From Achatina immaculata (lineage: Eukaryota; Mollusca; Gastropoda; Stylommatophora; Achatinidae), in the NCBI GenBank assembly GCA_009760885.1, contig CM019714.1:1114933-1178932 (forward strand): DNA of 64,000 nt, read 5' to 3'. Position numbers and translations under genes: made by a program. Positions 22,513-33,839 of the stretch are shown here, one piece after another (within the stretch, counting starts at the first letter, position 1; each line of letters opens with the position of its first letter). Under the pieces are notes generated by a model. The model was not told where the DNA came from and did no database searches. It saw only the letters and a program-made list of their open reading frames with translations.

Positions 22513-22799
22513 ACTGCAATACAAGCGTTGGTTCACGGGTAACGCAGATACTATACATTGCAAAGCAAGGGAAATCAAGGGAATATATTGAAAAATATAG
22601 GAGTTATTCTTCCTGTACTAAATAAAAGTGTTGTGTAATTCGCATTGTCTTGTTTTCATTTGATTTAACCCTTGTAAATCTTACACTCGTCTAAATATAC
22701 TCCAAAATTAGAAGGCCTTACGTTTAATATGAAGCGACACATAACATTACATATTTACACTCAGAAAAGTATAGAAAGTAATGACATAAAACCAGTTCA
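21736..22799. other. Intron sequence with a (GTT)n tract
   Basis: No exon recognised. A trinucleotide (GTT)10-11 tract lies at 22480-22512. Confidence 0.4.
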
Positions 22800-22925
22800 G
22801 GTGTTTTTCTTTTTAAAATATATCTTTGAACAAAATCTGTAAATACGAGCATTTTAATTAGTTCAGTCTTTTAAAAAAATATCTTTGAACAATGTTTTTA
22901 AGTACGAACACTTTAACCAGTTCAG

Positions 22926-22957
<32 letters not shown>

Positions 22958-23685
22958 CTGAACTGGTTAAAGTGTTCGTATATATATATGAACAATCTCT
23001 GTAAGTACAAACATTTTAACCAGTTCAGTTTTTTTTTAAAATATCTTTGACCAGTCCCTGTAAGTACGAGCATTTTAACCAGTTCAGTTTTTTTTAATAT
23101 CTTAGAGCAGTCTCTGTAAGTACAAACATTTTAACCAGTTCAGTTTTTTAAAAAAACATATCTCTGAGCAGTCTCTTTAAGTACAAACATTTTAACCAGT
23201 TCAGTTTTTTTAAAAAAATATCTCTGAGCAGTCTCTTTAAGTACAAACATTTTAACCAGTTCAGTTTTTTAAAAAAACATATCTCTGAGCAGTCTCTTTA
23301 AGTACAAACATTTTAACCAGTTCAGTTTTTTAAAAAAACATATCTCTGAGCAGTCTCTTTAAGTACAAACATTTTAACCAGTTCAGTTTTTTAAAAAAAC
23401 ATATCTCTGAGCAGTCTCTTTAAGTACAAACATTTTAACCAGTTCAGTTTTTTTTTAAAATATCTTTGAACAGTCCCTGTAAGTACGAGCATTTTAACCA
23501 GTTCAGTTTTTTTTTAATATCTTAGAGCAGTCTCTGTAAGTACGAACATTTTAACCAGTTCAGTTTTTTTTAAAAATATCTTTAAACAGTCCCTGTAAGT
23601 ACGAGCATTTTAACCAGTTCAGTTTTTTTTTAATATCTTAGAGCAGTCTCTGTAAGTACGAACATTTTAACCAGTTCAGCGACTA
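22800..23685. repeat. Minisatellite, about 58-bp unit, about 14 copies, with an embedded hairpin
   Basis: The unit contains AGTACAAACATTTTAACCAG followed by TTCAG and a T-run/A-run and ATATCTCTGAGCAGTCTCT. Near 22895-22983 the array contains a near-perfect inverted repeat centred on an (AT)n core. Confidence 0.92.
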
Positions 23686-23774
23686 AGCAACGTAACAGAG
23701 CGGCAAGCTCTTAAAAGTGCCCAGTACAGCCGTGAGATCTCCTGTTAAAGCGCACGGGAGATTTAAAGTTGAGG

Positions 23775-24455
23775 TGATAGTAGGGGAAGATAGAATTTGT
23801 TGAGGAATCATCCTTTGACATAAGTAAGGGAAGACAATATTTGTTGAGGAATCATCCTTTGACATAAGTAAGTAAAGACAGAATTTGTTGAATCATCCTT
23901 TGACATAAGTAAGGGAAGACAGAATTTGTTGAGGAATCATCCTTTGACATAAGTAAGTAAAGACAGAATTTGTTGAGGAATCATCCTTTGACATAAGTAA
24001 GGGAAGACAATATTTGTTGAGGAATCATCCTTTGACATAAGTAAGTAAAGACAGAATTTGTTGAATCATCCTTTGACATAAGTAAGGGAAGACAGAATTT
24101 GTTGAGGAATCATCCTTTGACATAAGTAAGTAAAGACAGAATTTGTTGAGGAATCATCCTTTGACATAAGTAAGGGAAGACAAAATTTGTTGAGGAATCA
24201 TCCTTTGACATAAGTAAGGGAAGACAGAATTTTTTGAAGAATCATCCTTTGATATAAGTAGGGGAAGACAATATTTGTTGAGGAATCATCCTTTGACATA
24301 AGTAAGTAAAGACAGAATTTGTTGAGGAATCATCCTTTGACATAAGTAAGTAAAGACAGAATTTGTTGAATCATCCTTTGACATAAGTAAGGGAAGACAG
24401 AATTTGTTGAGGAATCATCCTTTGACATAAGTAAGGGAAGACAGAATTTGCTGAC
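23775..24455. repeat. Minisatellite, about 44-bp unit, about 15 copies
   Basis: The unit contains GGAATCATCCTTTGACATAA and GTAAGGGAAGACAGAATTTG. Variants (GGGAAGACA versus GTAAAGACA, with or without GAG) recur in an ordered pattern that suggests a higher-order repeat of several units. Confidence 0.92.
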
Positions 24456-24590
24456 TTGAACTAGTAGACTACAAATATTACTATTTTTACTGTGGTGACT
24501 TGTCTACACCATTTTTAGCACTGGCTTCCAATAAGCTACCTTGTATTAGAACACAAATCTAGTAGGAAGGATATATAACACTTGTTTTAC

Positions 24591-24758
24591 CTGTAATTTC
24601 TGCTGAACCAACTCCACTTCCGTAGGCAAGTGTTTCATTTTGTGAGGTTTAAGGGGCCTGTCTGCATCTAGGCCCTTGTATTTGATAATGTTCCCTGCCA
24701 GCTGCAGTGCCCTCAGTCTGGCTTTTTTCAGTTCTTTCATCTTCATTTTTAGAAGTTG
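24591..24758 (-). CDS. CARD/Dpy-30 gene, exon 6: charged helical segment
   Basis: The 168-nt exon is phase 0 at both ends: acceptor GTAATTTCAG|CAACTTCT and donor TTACAG|GTAAAA. It encodes 56 residues: QLLKMKMKELKKARLRALQL, then AGNIIKYKGLDADRPLKPHK, then MKHLPTEVELVQQKLQ. It is Lys/Leu-rich and probably alpha-helical. I do not recognise a named domain. Its phases fit only the acidic-linker exon before it and the docking-motif exon after it. Confidence 0.7.
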
Positions 24759-25439
24759 CTGAAATTACGACACACAACACAACAAAGGTTATGTTGCGGT
24801 GTGTGACAAGAGGATGCAACTCGGACTAAGTAAGGAAAAAAAAAGATCTAAATGCGTCTTACAACAGAGAAGGAGCAAAAACAGCCAGGACAAAATGAGG
24901 AATTTCGATCTTTAAACATATGACAGCTTAGTTTCATCATCATCATCATCGTCGTCGTCGTCGTCGTTATCATCATCATCATCATCATCATCCGAAATGG
25001 AAAACAAAATCCGAACAACTTTTGTCCTGCATGAACTACAGTCCACTTCCATAGCTCTGGAGGGACCTTAGATTGTGGACTTCAAAAACTCTTACCTTGT
25101 GCTGCTGCACATGTCTCGAGATAAATCAGAATGACCGGGATTGTGCTGCAGCACATATGAGGCCTGTCCACACAAAATGAAGTAGGCCGTTGAACATGTA
25201 GAACAAATGGTACAAGAAACCAAAGGAAACACGTTTACTTTAGGGTAACGAAGGATCGCATATAATGGGAGAATCAAGACAGTTAATATCTGTCGGCTCA
25301 TCATAAACTAAAATACACTTTTTTTTTAACGCAGTCGTGTCTTCAGGACACTTTCTTGCAGCATTTAAAATTTACGAAGACAAAGTTAAAAAAATAATAA
25401 TAATACAAGGTGTAAAATTAAAAAATAGACCAGGAAAGT
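24759..25439. other. Intron sequence with a (CAT/CGT)n tract
   Basis: Trinucleotide tracts CATCATCATC and CGTCGTCGTC lie at 24935-24992. Nothing else is recognised. Confidence 0.4.
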
Positions 25440-26062
25440 GACACCAGAAAGGAAGTTAAAAATTTCAAAAGCAGCATGGACCTTCAAGAATCTTGAGAAC
25501 ATATGGCATTCAAAAGTTATAAGCACTAAAAACCAAGTTAAGATTATTCAATTCAAATGTAATATCTACCCTCATTTATGCATGCGAGAGCTGGAAAACA
25601 ACTAAAGAAATAGACAAGAAATTAGATTTTTGTAACAAATACAAAAAAAAAAGGTTAAGGTAATCCTGTCATGCCTTAGAGGCACAGAATTATCTAAGGA
25701 AAATACTCGGTATAAAGTGGAATGAATTCAAGAACAACGCACAGATAAGGCAGATGAGCATACAAGCTGTCTCATGGGTGATCAGGAAAAAAGGAGATGG
25801 ACATATGTCGTCACGTGATGAGAAGAAACAACCAGAGAATCTCAAAACAAGCTATCGAGTGAAACACAACAGGTCGAAGAAAAAGAGGTCGACCACGTGA
25901 CATTAAAGAGGACATTGTAAAGAGGACACTGTTAAGAGAGGCCAGTTTAATAGGAATAACATCCCTTGATGAGGTTGAAAAGCTCACCGAAACAGGAAAA
26001 CTTGGCAAACTACCATACAAGCCCTATGCGACGTTTAATGGCACGGGAAGGATGTAAGATGT
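25440..26062 (+). mobile_element. LINE family B copy with a SINE-tail insertion
   Basis: The plus strand carries the family's coding tail (LIYACESWKTTKEIDKKLD-type, then the RKYSV- and PWDEV-type regions) and terminus GGCACGGGAAGGATGTAAGA. At about 25632-25680 it is interrupted by an A-run plus GGTAATCCTGTCATGCCTTA, which is the reverse complement of the 3' end of the SINE seen at 30515-30770. Confidence 0.8.
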
Positions 26063-26559
26063 CAGATAAATTTACCAACTAACTACATAGAACTCGTTAT
26101 GCTGAACAGCTGTATGCACTGCTAAATCATGACGACTTTTCTTTCAGCACTCTTCTAATCTCATAAAACTAAATACATGCACAATATAATGCTAGCATTT
26201 TTTTTTCTAAAGATTATTGTAATGTATTTCAAAACACATATCTTGGGGGAGGGGGGGCGCCGCAGTCCTACAATAAACGCTTCTCCCAGCTTTCCAATAA
26301 ATAACAGTAAAAATTAAGTAGTAATTTAACTCTTTGAAAGCACCTCATTTTATCTTTATCATAATTATGATTATTATTATTATTTATGGCGGAGCTCACA
26401 ACTCTGTAATCTGCTTCCCTCATGCACTACTTTATTTCCTCGATATTTCCCACCTTCACCTGCCCAGAGGATATTCGAAGATATCCGGGGAGAAATTTTG
26501 AAAAAACCGGCATCGCTTTAGATTAACAAAGAGATGTAGCATTTGTACAAAGTTCACAG
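26063..26559. other. Intron sequence, nothing recognised
   Basis: AT-rich with a G-run near 26245-26260. No supported feature. Confidence 0.35.
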
Positions 26560-27228
26560 GGGTCTGCCTCAGAAACAAGCTTCTTTGGGCGTGAGGGCTT
26601 AAGAAATAACTTTCTCCACGTGCCGGACCTAATAAACAAGCTTATTTGGGCGTAAGGGCTTAAGAAACAAGTTTATCCACGTGCAGGACCTAATAAACAA
26701 GCTTATTTGGGCGTAAGGGCTTAAGAAACAAGTTTCTCCACGTGCAGGACCTAATAAACAAGCTTATTTGGACGTAAGGGCTTAAGAAACAGGTTTCATC
26801 AGATGCAGACCTAAAAAAAACAAGCTTCCTCGGTCATAAGGGCTTAAGAAAAAAGTTTCATCAGATGCAGACCTAAAAAAAACAAGCTTCTTTCAGCGTA
26901 CGGGCTTAAGAAAAAAGTTTCATCAGATGCAGACCTAAAAAAAACAAGCTTCTTTCAGCGTACGGGCTTAAGAAAAAAGTTTCATCAGATGCAGACCTAA
27001 AAAAAACAAGCTTCTTTCAGCTTACGGGCTTAAGAAAAAAGTTTCATCAGATGCAGACCTAAAAAAAACAAGCTTCTTTCAGCGTACGGGCTTAAGAAAA
27101 AAGTTTCATCAGATGCAGACCTAAAAAAAAACAAGCTTCTTTCAGCGTACGGGCTTAAGAAAAAAGTTTCATCAGATGCCGACCTAAAAAAAAAAAACAA
27201 GCTTCTTTCGGCGTAAGGGCTTAAGAAC
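26560..27228. repeat. Minisatellite, about 62-bp unit, about 11 copies
   Basis: The unit contains GGGCTTAAGAAAAAAGTTTC, ATCAGATGCAGACC and ACAAGCTTCTTTC. It ends about 40 bp from the donor of the exon at 27269. The earlier copies (26560-26790) are a diverged subtype with CTCCACGTGC. Confidence 0.92.
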
Positions 27229-27268
27229 ATGCCCGAACATGTCCATGCACATTTTCACTGCCACATAC

Positions 27269-27498
27269 CCTCTCTTCCTCGCTCATCTCCATCCAGTCGA
27301 CCAGGTCATCTTCGTCTAAATCAAAATCGGACGATGATGACTCCGACTCTGTCTCTCCTGGTTTTGCGCCTTTCCTTCCTCGGCCACGGGCTTTCTCGCG
27401 GGCTCTGGCTCGCTCTTGTGCAGCCAAACTCTCGTCTTTGTAAAGGATCTCATCAATGCCCGAGGAGTACGCTAACTTAAACTCATCGAACTTACTGT
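27269..27498 (-). CDS. CARD/Dpy-30 gene, exon 5: basic, serine and acidic linker
   Basis: The 230-nt exon accepts phase 1 (acceptor CATGACCAG|ACAGTAAG) and leaves phase 0 (donor GAGAGG|GTATGT). It encodes DSKFDEFKLAYSSGIDEILY, KDESLAAQERARAREKARGR, GRKGAKPGE, then TESESSSSDFDLDEDDLVDW and MEMSEEER. The first 20 residues may extend the second CARD or form a helix. The rest is low complexity: an RARARE basic stretch, then a Ser/Asp/Glu block with many possible acidic-directed kinase sites (inference). Probably a disordered linker. Confidence 0.72.
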
Positions 27499-28320
<822 letters not shown>

Positions 28321-28504
28321 CCAACCATATCTAAAACAGCAAAAAGAGTAGTGCATGATCCACCACTCATCCTTAATCCAGCAAAAATAGTAGCACATGA
28401 CTCATATCTAATCCAGCTGTAAGAGTAGCATATTACCTGCGACCCATGAAAAAGATATTTTTAATACTGATATTCGGCAAAAATAAAACTCTTGGTTCCT
28501 TTCA

Positions 28505-29425
28505 CACGACGCAGCTTTGTCACTGTGGCTTTCTTTGTCACTGTGGCTTTCTTTGTTACTGTGGCTTTCTTTGCCGCGATGGCTTTCTTTGTTACTATGG
28601 CTTTCTTTGTCGCTGTGGGTTTCTTTGTCGCTGTGGCTTTCTTTGCCGCTGTGGCTTTTTTTGTCGCTGTGGCATTCTTTGTCACTGTGGCTTTCTCTGG
28701 CGCTGTGACTTTCTTTGTCACTGTGGCTTTCTCTGGCGCTGTGGCTTTCTTTGTCACAGTGGCTTTCTCTGGCGCTGTGACTTTCTTTGTCACTGTGGCT
28801 TTCTCTGGAGCTGTGACTTTCTTTGTCACTGTGGCTTTTTCTGGCGCTGTGACTTTCTTTGTCACTGTGGCTTTCTTTGTTGCTGTGACTTTCTTTGTCG
28901 CTGTGGCTTTCTTTGTCACTGTGGCTTTCTTTGTCACTGTAGCTTTCTTTGTCACTGTGGCTTTCTCTGGCACTGTGGCTTTCTTTGTCGCTGTGGCTTT
29001 CTTTGTCGCTGTGGCTATCTTTGTCACTGTAGCTTTCTTTGTCACTGTGGCTTTCTCTGCCGCTGTGACTTTCTTTGTCACTGTGGCTTTCTCTGGCGCT
29101 GTGACTTTCTTTGTCACTGTGGCTTTCTTTGTCACTGTGGCTTTCTATGCCGCTGTGGCTTTCTTTGTCACTGTGGCTTTCTTTGTTGCTATGGCTTTCT
29201 CTGCCGCGGTGGCTTTCTTTGTCACTGTGGCTTTCTTTGTTGCTATGGCTTTCTCTGCCACGGTGGCTTTCTTTGTCACTGTGGCTTTCTTTGTTGCTAT
29301 GGCTTTCTCTGCCGCTGTGGCTTTCTCTGCCGCTGTGGCTTTCTTTGTCAATGTGGCTTTCTCTGAGCTGTTGCTTTCTTTGTCACTGTGGCTTTTTTTG
29401 CCACTGTGGCTTTCTTTGCCATTTT
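28505..29425. repeat. Minisatellite, 18-bp unit, about 50 copies
   Basis: The unit is CTTTCTTTGTCACTGTGG with variants (TCTGGCGCTG, GTTGCTATGG). The 18-bp period keeps several frames open on both strands: plus gives FFVTVA repeats, minus gives KATVTK/APEKATVTKK repeats. No splice-linked start or homologous domain supports a gene. It is intronic in the CARD gene. Confidence 0.93.
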
Positions 29426-29653
29426 TAAATGTTAAAACATAAAGTAACAGAATTTCCACAAAATCATGTTTGTTGTTGTTGTTTTGTTTAAATATCAACT
29501 CGCAACGTTACTTCAGAAACCTCTGCTCCCTCCCCCACCTCCTTTTTTCTTCGTAACTTTAAACTAGGTCGCCACCTGAGAGTAGAAACCACGACCGTAG
29601 GCCGTGATAGCTATAAACTATAAGAAGGTTTATATCAGGTGTGCCGTACTCAC

Positions 29654-29819
29654 CCAGAGTCTCAGAAATGTATTTCGCCAGATCACTCATCTGGACATCC
29701 TTGTCCTGGAGTACTTTCATCAGGCACGGATACCATCCCGGGTAGTTAACCAGGCGGTCCAGGAGCTCATCCGATCCGGCTTCGTCGCCCATTTCGTTGG
29801 TGGTTCTAACTACTTCGTC
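29654..29819 (-). CDS. CARD/Dpy-30 gene, exon 4: second half of CARD2
   Basis: The 166-nt exon is phase 0 to phase 1: acceptor CTTCCCACAG|GACGAAG and donor ACTCTGG|GTGAGT. It encodes DEVVRTTNEMGDEAGSDELL, DRLVNYPGWYPCLMKVLQDK and DVQMSDLAKYISETL. This is the helix 4-6 half of a RIG-I/MDA5-type CARD: LL.RL....GW...L..VL.......LA..I matches [20 protein letters not shown] of human MDA5 CARD2. It has the same length and phases as exon 2 (37003-37168), pointing to duplication of a two-exon unit. Confidence 0.8.
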
Positions 29820-29899
29820 CTGTGGGAAGCACAAATGATTGGGTCTTGCTTGGTGGTTCTGGGAGCAGGATGTACGAGTCACTGTCCAAGACCTAATAT

Positions 29900-30250
29900 C
29901 TCTATGTGATGCTCCAACAAACAGGTCAAAAACTAATGCTTTCTCTAGATGATGTTTCAACAAATGCTATCTCTATGTGATGCTCCAACAAACAGGTCAA
30001 AAACTAATGCTTTCCCTAGATGATGTTTCAACAAATGCTATCTCTGTGATGCTCCAATAAACGGATCAAGATCTATTTCTGGCTCTATGTGAGGCTCCAA
30101 AAAAAAGGCCAATATCTAAACCTGTCTCTATGTAATGTTTCAAAAACAAGCCAAGATCTAATGCTATCTCTGTGTGATGCTTCAATAAACAGGCTAAAAT
30201 CTAATGCTATTTCTATGTTATGCTCCAACAAATAGGCCAATATCTAATCC
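29900..30250. repeat. Degenerate tandem repeat, about 60-75-bp unit
   Basis: About five decayed copies containing GATGCTCCAACAAACAGGTC and AATGCTATCTCTATGTGATG. Confidence 0.7.
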
Positions 30251-30514
30251 TATCTCTACGTAATCTACAGGGTCTACATAGTACGCTAGAAGCAAAATAC
30301 TACGTACAGTCTGCCTGTCTTTTGCCCGGGCAAAGTAGTATAAAGCATTTCCTTGTCATTATTGTGGCTAATTATGCCATTAAAATATTACCTTTATCAG
30401 CCATGAGAAAATCTACATAGGAAAATAATGCTTAGTAAATGAGCCAAGTGTCCTGTACCAAACAGTCGACTCTATGTAGTTTCTGACTATAATCAAAATA
30501 TGGGCAAATCTATA

Positions 30515-30770
30515 ATTATAAGTGGTTAGTGCACTGGTCTCTCATGGCGAAGGTCGGGGGTTCGAATACGGCCAGAGGCACCCCAGTCACCCAGCTGTAG
30601 AAATGGGTACCCGACTTCTTCTGGAGTAAGAGAAGGAAAGGCGGCCAGGCGTGATACTGACCATATCACCCTCTAGTGTGCTGACAGGTCAAGGAAAATA
30701 TGGGCACTAACACCATATCCCTATGTGCCTCTAAGGCACGACAGGATTACCTTTACCTTTTTATAATTAT
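30515..30770 (+). mobile_element. tRNA-derived SINE (SINE-1)
   Basis: The 5' part has an A-box-like GTGGTTAGTGCACTGG and a B-box-like GGTTCGAATAC at tRNA spacing. The body contains CACCCAGCTGTAGAAATGGG and ends CCTCTAAGGCACGACAGGAT plus TACCTTTACCTTTT. Other copies are at 38490-38690, 40110-40378 and 40385-40655 (minus). It is not a functional tRNA: no cloverleaf anticodon arm was evident. Confidence 0.8.
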
Positions 30771-30942
30771 AGATCTGCTCATATTGTTTCATGTGATGCT
30801 CTGCTAAGGCAACGCGCGTAATGCTGTAGAGTTTCCATTCGATACACCCAAATAGTTTTGTCCATGCGCGACAACTTAAAGACGTATGCCACAAGCAAAA
30901 CTCGATGATACTTTCTGTTTTGGTGGCAATTTCATCAAAATA

Positions 30943-32020
30943 CAAGGGCGAGTCTAAAAGTAACCTTAATTTTGTTCCAAAGAAACTAGAACGAGTAATA
31001 GACACTTGTAGCAATGATATGTTATGCCATCCCTAACCTTGTGTACGTGTGCAGAGGCATATCGGCCATTTTTTATATATAAGGTCAGCAGACCAGATCA
31101 AAGATAGCCGTTCATGTGGAAGCAGGTACGAGAGATGAACAGTGCGCAGGCATTCACTTCTTGATTGTCTGACCTTTTGAAGTAGGACGAAATGGCTTCC
31201 TACGACACCTAGTCACAGGAGAGAAATGCTGAGCACGTTACTCCCTACGACATCTAGTCACAGGAGAGAAATGCTGAGCACGTTACTCCCTACGACATCT
31301 AGTCACAGGAGAGAAATGCTGAGCACGTTACTCCCTACGACATCTAGTCACAGGAGAGAAATGCTGAGCAAGTTACTCCCTACGACATCTAGTCACAGGA
31401 GAGAAATGCTGAGCAAATAACATCCAGCCAGAGACATCCAGCAAGGAGTGGCGACATTCTTTCTCGCCGGAACCAAAGAAGTTGGCCGGAAAATTAGTGC
31501 TTAAGCTTTTATGAGTCTGTAAAAGCCCAGTTCTGGAACACTGTAGACCAAGAGAAACCACTGCTAACAGCGAAACATACTGTGATCTGCTTGAGAACCA
31601 CTGTAAACCTGCAATCAGGTCAAAATGTTGCTGTTTGCTCAGTTCTGGCATGTTGGTGCGGCACGATGATGTACGGCCTCATATAGTACATGCAGCAGCT
31701 CAACAAATCATTAACCTGAATTCTGGGTATCTTCTAAATCCTACATATTCACCCGAATGGACAGTATACAGCCCATGTGGTACAATCAACCATGCGATTA
31801 TCACGTATATGGACCCCTCAGGTAAGCGCTAGGTGGAAAGTGATTAGAACAGACCGTGCATAGTTGTCTGCAGGGTCAGTCAAAAGATTTCTTTTTCACT
31901 TGGAATGCAGGTGGTGACAGACCTCTGTCGAATGTGCTGGGGACTATGTCGATAAGGCGTTTTCCGTCACGTTTGTACATTTAATCCAAATAAAAAAAGC
32001 TTACTTTTTACTCACTCTCG
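30943..32020 (+). mobile_element. mariner-type DNA transposon, decayed, with intact termini
   Basis: The terminal inverted repeats pair over about 26 bp: left CAAGGGCGAGTCTAAAAGTA and right (reverse complement) CGAGAGTGAGTAAAAAGTAA. TA dinucleotides flank both ends (30941-30942, 32021-32022). Broken plus-strand frames give EWRHSFSPEPKKLAGK, TANSETYCDLLENHCKPAIR and LVRHDDVRPHIVHAAAQQ, matching mariner transposase WRH..SPRPKK and the HDNARPH catalytic block. The N-terminal half is replaced or disrupted by a 45-bp tandem array. It sits in the intron that splits CARD2. Confidence 0.88.
31195..31415. repeat. Minisatellite, 45-bp unit, 5 copies, inside the mariner
   Basis: The unit contains ACGACATCTAGTCACAGGAG and AGAAATGCTGAGCACGTTAC, with almost no divergence, so it is younger than the surrounding decayed transposon. 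Confidence 0.95.
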
Positions 32021-32128
32021 TAGATGGTTAAGTTTTAACTAAAAAATGATATTCTCGTTTATTTTGTTTTCATTATCCGACGGATCACAGTTAGTGTAGA
32101 CTTCAAATGGGTCCATGTATGGGCTTAC

Positions 32129-32286
32129 TATGTCTTCCTGTGTCAGAACATTCGGATCGTATTTGTGAAACAGCGGCAAAACCACCAGGGGCTTCAACAA
32201 CATGCGGAACTTGTCTCTCAGAGAGTCCGCCACGTGCGCCTTCACCTCAGGATCAAGCAGGAGCTGGGAGGTTGTGGCAGCAGCGC
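32129..32286 (-). CDS. CARD/Dpy-30 gene, exon 3: first half of CARD2
   Basis: The 158-nt exon is phase 1 to phase 0: acceptor GACGTGGTCAG|GCGCTGC and donor GACATA|GTAAGC. It encodes AAATTSQLLLDPEVKAHVAD, SLRDKFRMLLKPLVVLPLFH and KYDPNVLTQEDI, the helix 1-3 half of a CARD (L...l..l.vl..f..y.p.vLt..di). It is clearly paralogous to exon 1, sharing VLP.FH.YDPNVLT..DI. It joins exon 4 in phase 0. Confidence 0.8.
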
Positions 32287-32429
32287 CTGACCACGTCCCC
32301 ACAAAAAAGTAAACAATTTTATGAAAACAAACAATACTGAAAAGCACTTCATAGGCTGTGAATAAAAAGCATAACAAATTTAACTGTGAAAGGAAATAAT
32401 CAAAACCGCAGGAATCGCCCCTTTTTAAA

Positions 32430-33165
32430 AATATCTAGAGTAATCCATCGGCCCGTTGGAACGAATACTTTAGTCTTTGAACCAGGTGATGACAATCTTC
32501 GTGTACCGTCTCTGGCAGGATGATTGGCGGAAATGAATCTGCAGTTCCCTCTCTCCCTCGCTTTGATAGCGCACTCAGCCGGGTTGTGTCCTGTCTATTC
32601 TCATGTCCTGTTTGCCTGTCTACATCTCTGTCTTCCTCTCCTTCTTTTTTTTTTCCTTCCAGCTTTCCTTCTAGCATGGTCTTCAGTTTATAGTATGTCC
32701 TTTCGATGTTTTCAAAGTATTTCGTTTTCTTGATCCGCAATTTCTTTGAAAAGTTCACGTTGCACTTGTAGTTGTTCCGATACTTGTACATTTGTTCATT
32801 TTCCACGACATGTGACCTACTTTCCTGCAGATCCACTTTTCTGCTGTATTTATCATTCTCTCTGGCTTTAAGTTAAAAAAGACCAAGTTTCTGCTGTATT
32901 TATCATTTTAAAAAGTCTACTCCATACAGTAAAAGAGAGTAGATAAAGCAGATATCATCTCATTTTTCTTTGCATGGAAATATTTCTGGATAACACCGAC
33001 GTATTCTTGGTGTTGAATGTATGTTTTGCCATTCCTTGTCCTCTCTTTATCTCGGTCTCACATCTCCCATCTTCGGTTAATGTAAGCCCAAGGTTGCAAT
33101 AGCTCGTCATTTGTTCTAGTTTCTCCTTGTTTATGACTATATACATTTCTGGCTTTTGATATTGT
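32430..33165 (-). mobile_element. Non-LTR retrotransposon C-terminal remnant (family F)
   Basis: The minus strand reads NKEKLEQMTSYCNLGLTLTE and DGRCETEIKRGQGMAKHTFN (the YLGSxITEDGRC...EIKRRIAMAK region after the RT domain), then, in another frame, RTYYKLKTMLEGKLEGKKKE. It is diverged, with stops and frameshifts. Confidence 0.75.
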
Positions 33166-33839
33166 TTTTTTTTTTTTTTTGCTCTACCACTATTACAATA
33201 GACGATTATTATGATGGTGATAATGACAATAGATAATAATGATAAGAATAACGATTATGACACTTGTAGTGACAGATGATAATAATATACATAGTGGTGG
33301 AAACTGATTATAATGATGATTATAAAAATAATGATAGAAGATAGTGATGATATATTTATATAGGCATTATAACCGTTGACGACAACGTACTTAATACTAA
33401 TAGATGATGATGATGATGATGGTAAGCTGGCCACGTCTTTCATACTGCCAAAATCGTAAACGAAAGAATGGAACTCTACCCTTCCAGCGAGTTCCAACGA
33501 TAAACTTCTCAGTACAAATGTGCTACCTGACGAATTAGGTCAGTACTGGATTTATACACAAACAAAAGAAGTTAAATCTTTCAAGTCCCTACGTAATATC
33601 AGAACGTTATTTTGTCTCGTGCGCAACTCCGTGAGATCTTGTGCTCTAACCTTCTGGTGTAAGTTTACTTTTTTTTCTTCCCCCCATTTTGGGTGAACTA
33701 TATTTAAAATTGTGCTGAATAGTAACCTACATCCCGATAATAATCTAGATGTGAACAGTAGCCTGAATGCGAACAATACGTAATATTGATATGAATAGTG
33801 ATATAGATGCCTTCATCATCTTCTTCGTTCGCTTCTACC
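33166..33839. other. Intron sequence with simple repeats
   Basis: A T-run at 33166-33180, then a decayed GAT/AATGATAAT-rich stretch to about 33422. 33430-33839 is unassigned. Confidence 0.4.

Noticed and set aside
28446..29498. 306- and 316-codon hydrophobic plus-strand frames and a 224-codon Lys-rich minus frame
   Set aside because: 18-bp minisatellite artefacts. Considered as a membrane or H1-like protein and dismissed for lack of start, ends and homology.
30515..30600. Possible tRNA gene
   Set aside because: A and B boxes are present but no convincing cloverleaf or anticodon arm, and the sequence recurs with a longer body elsewhere, so it is a SINE.
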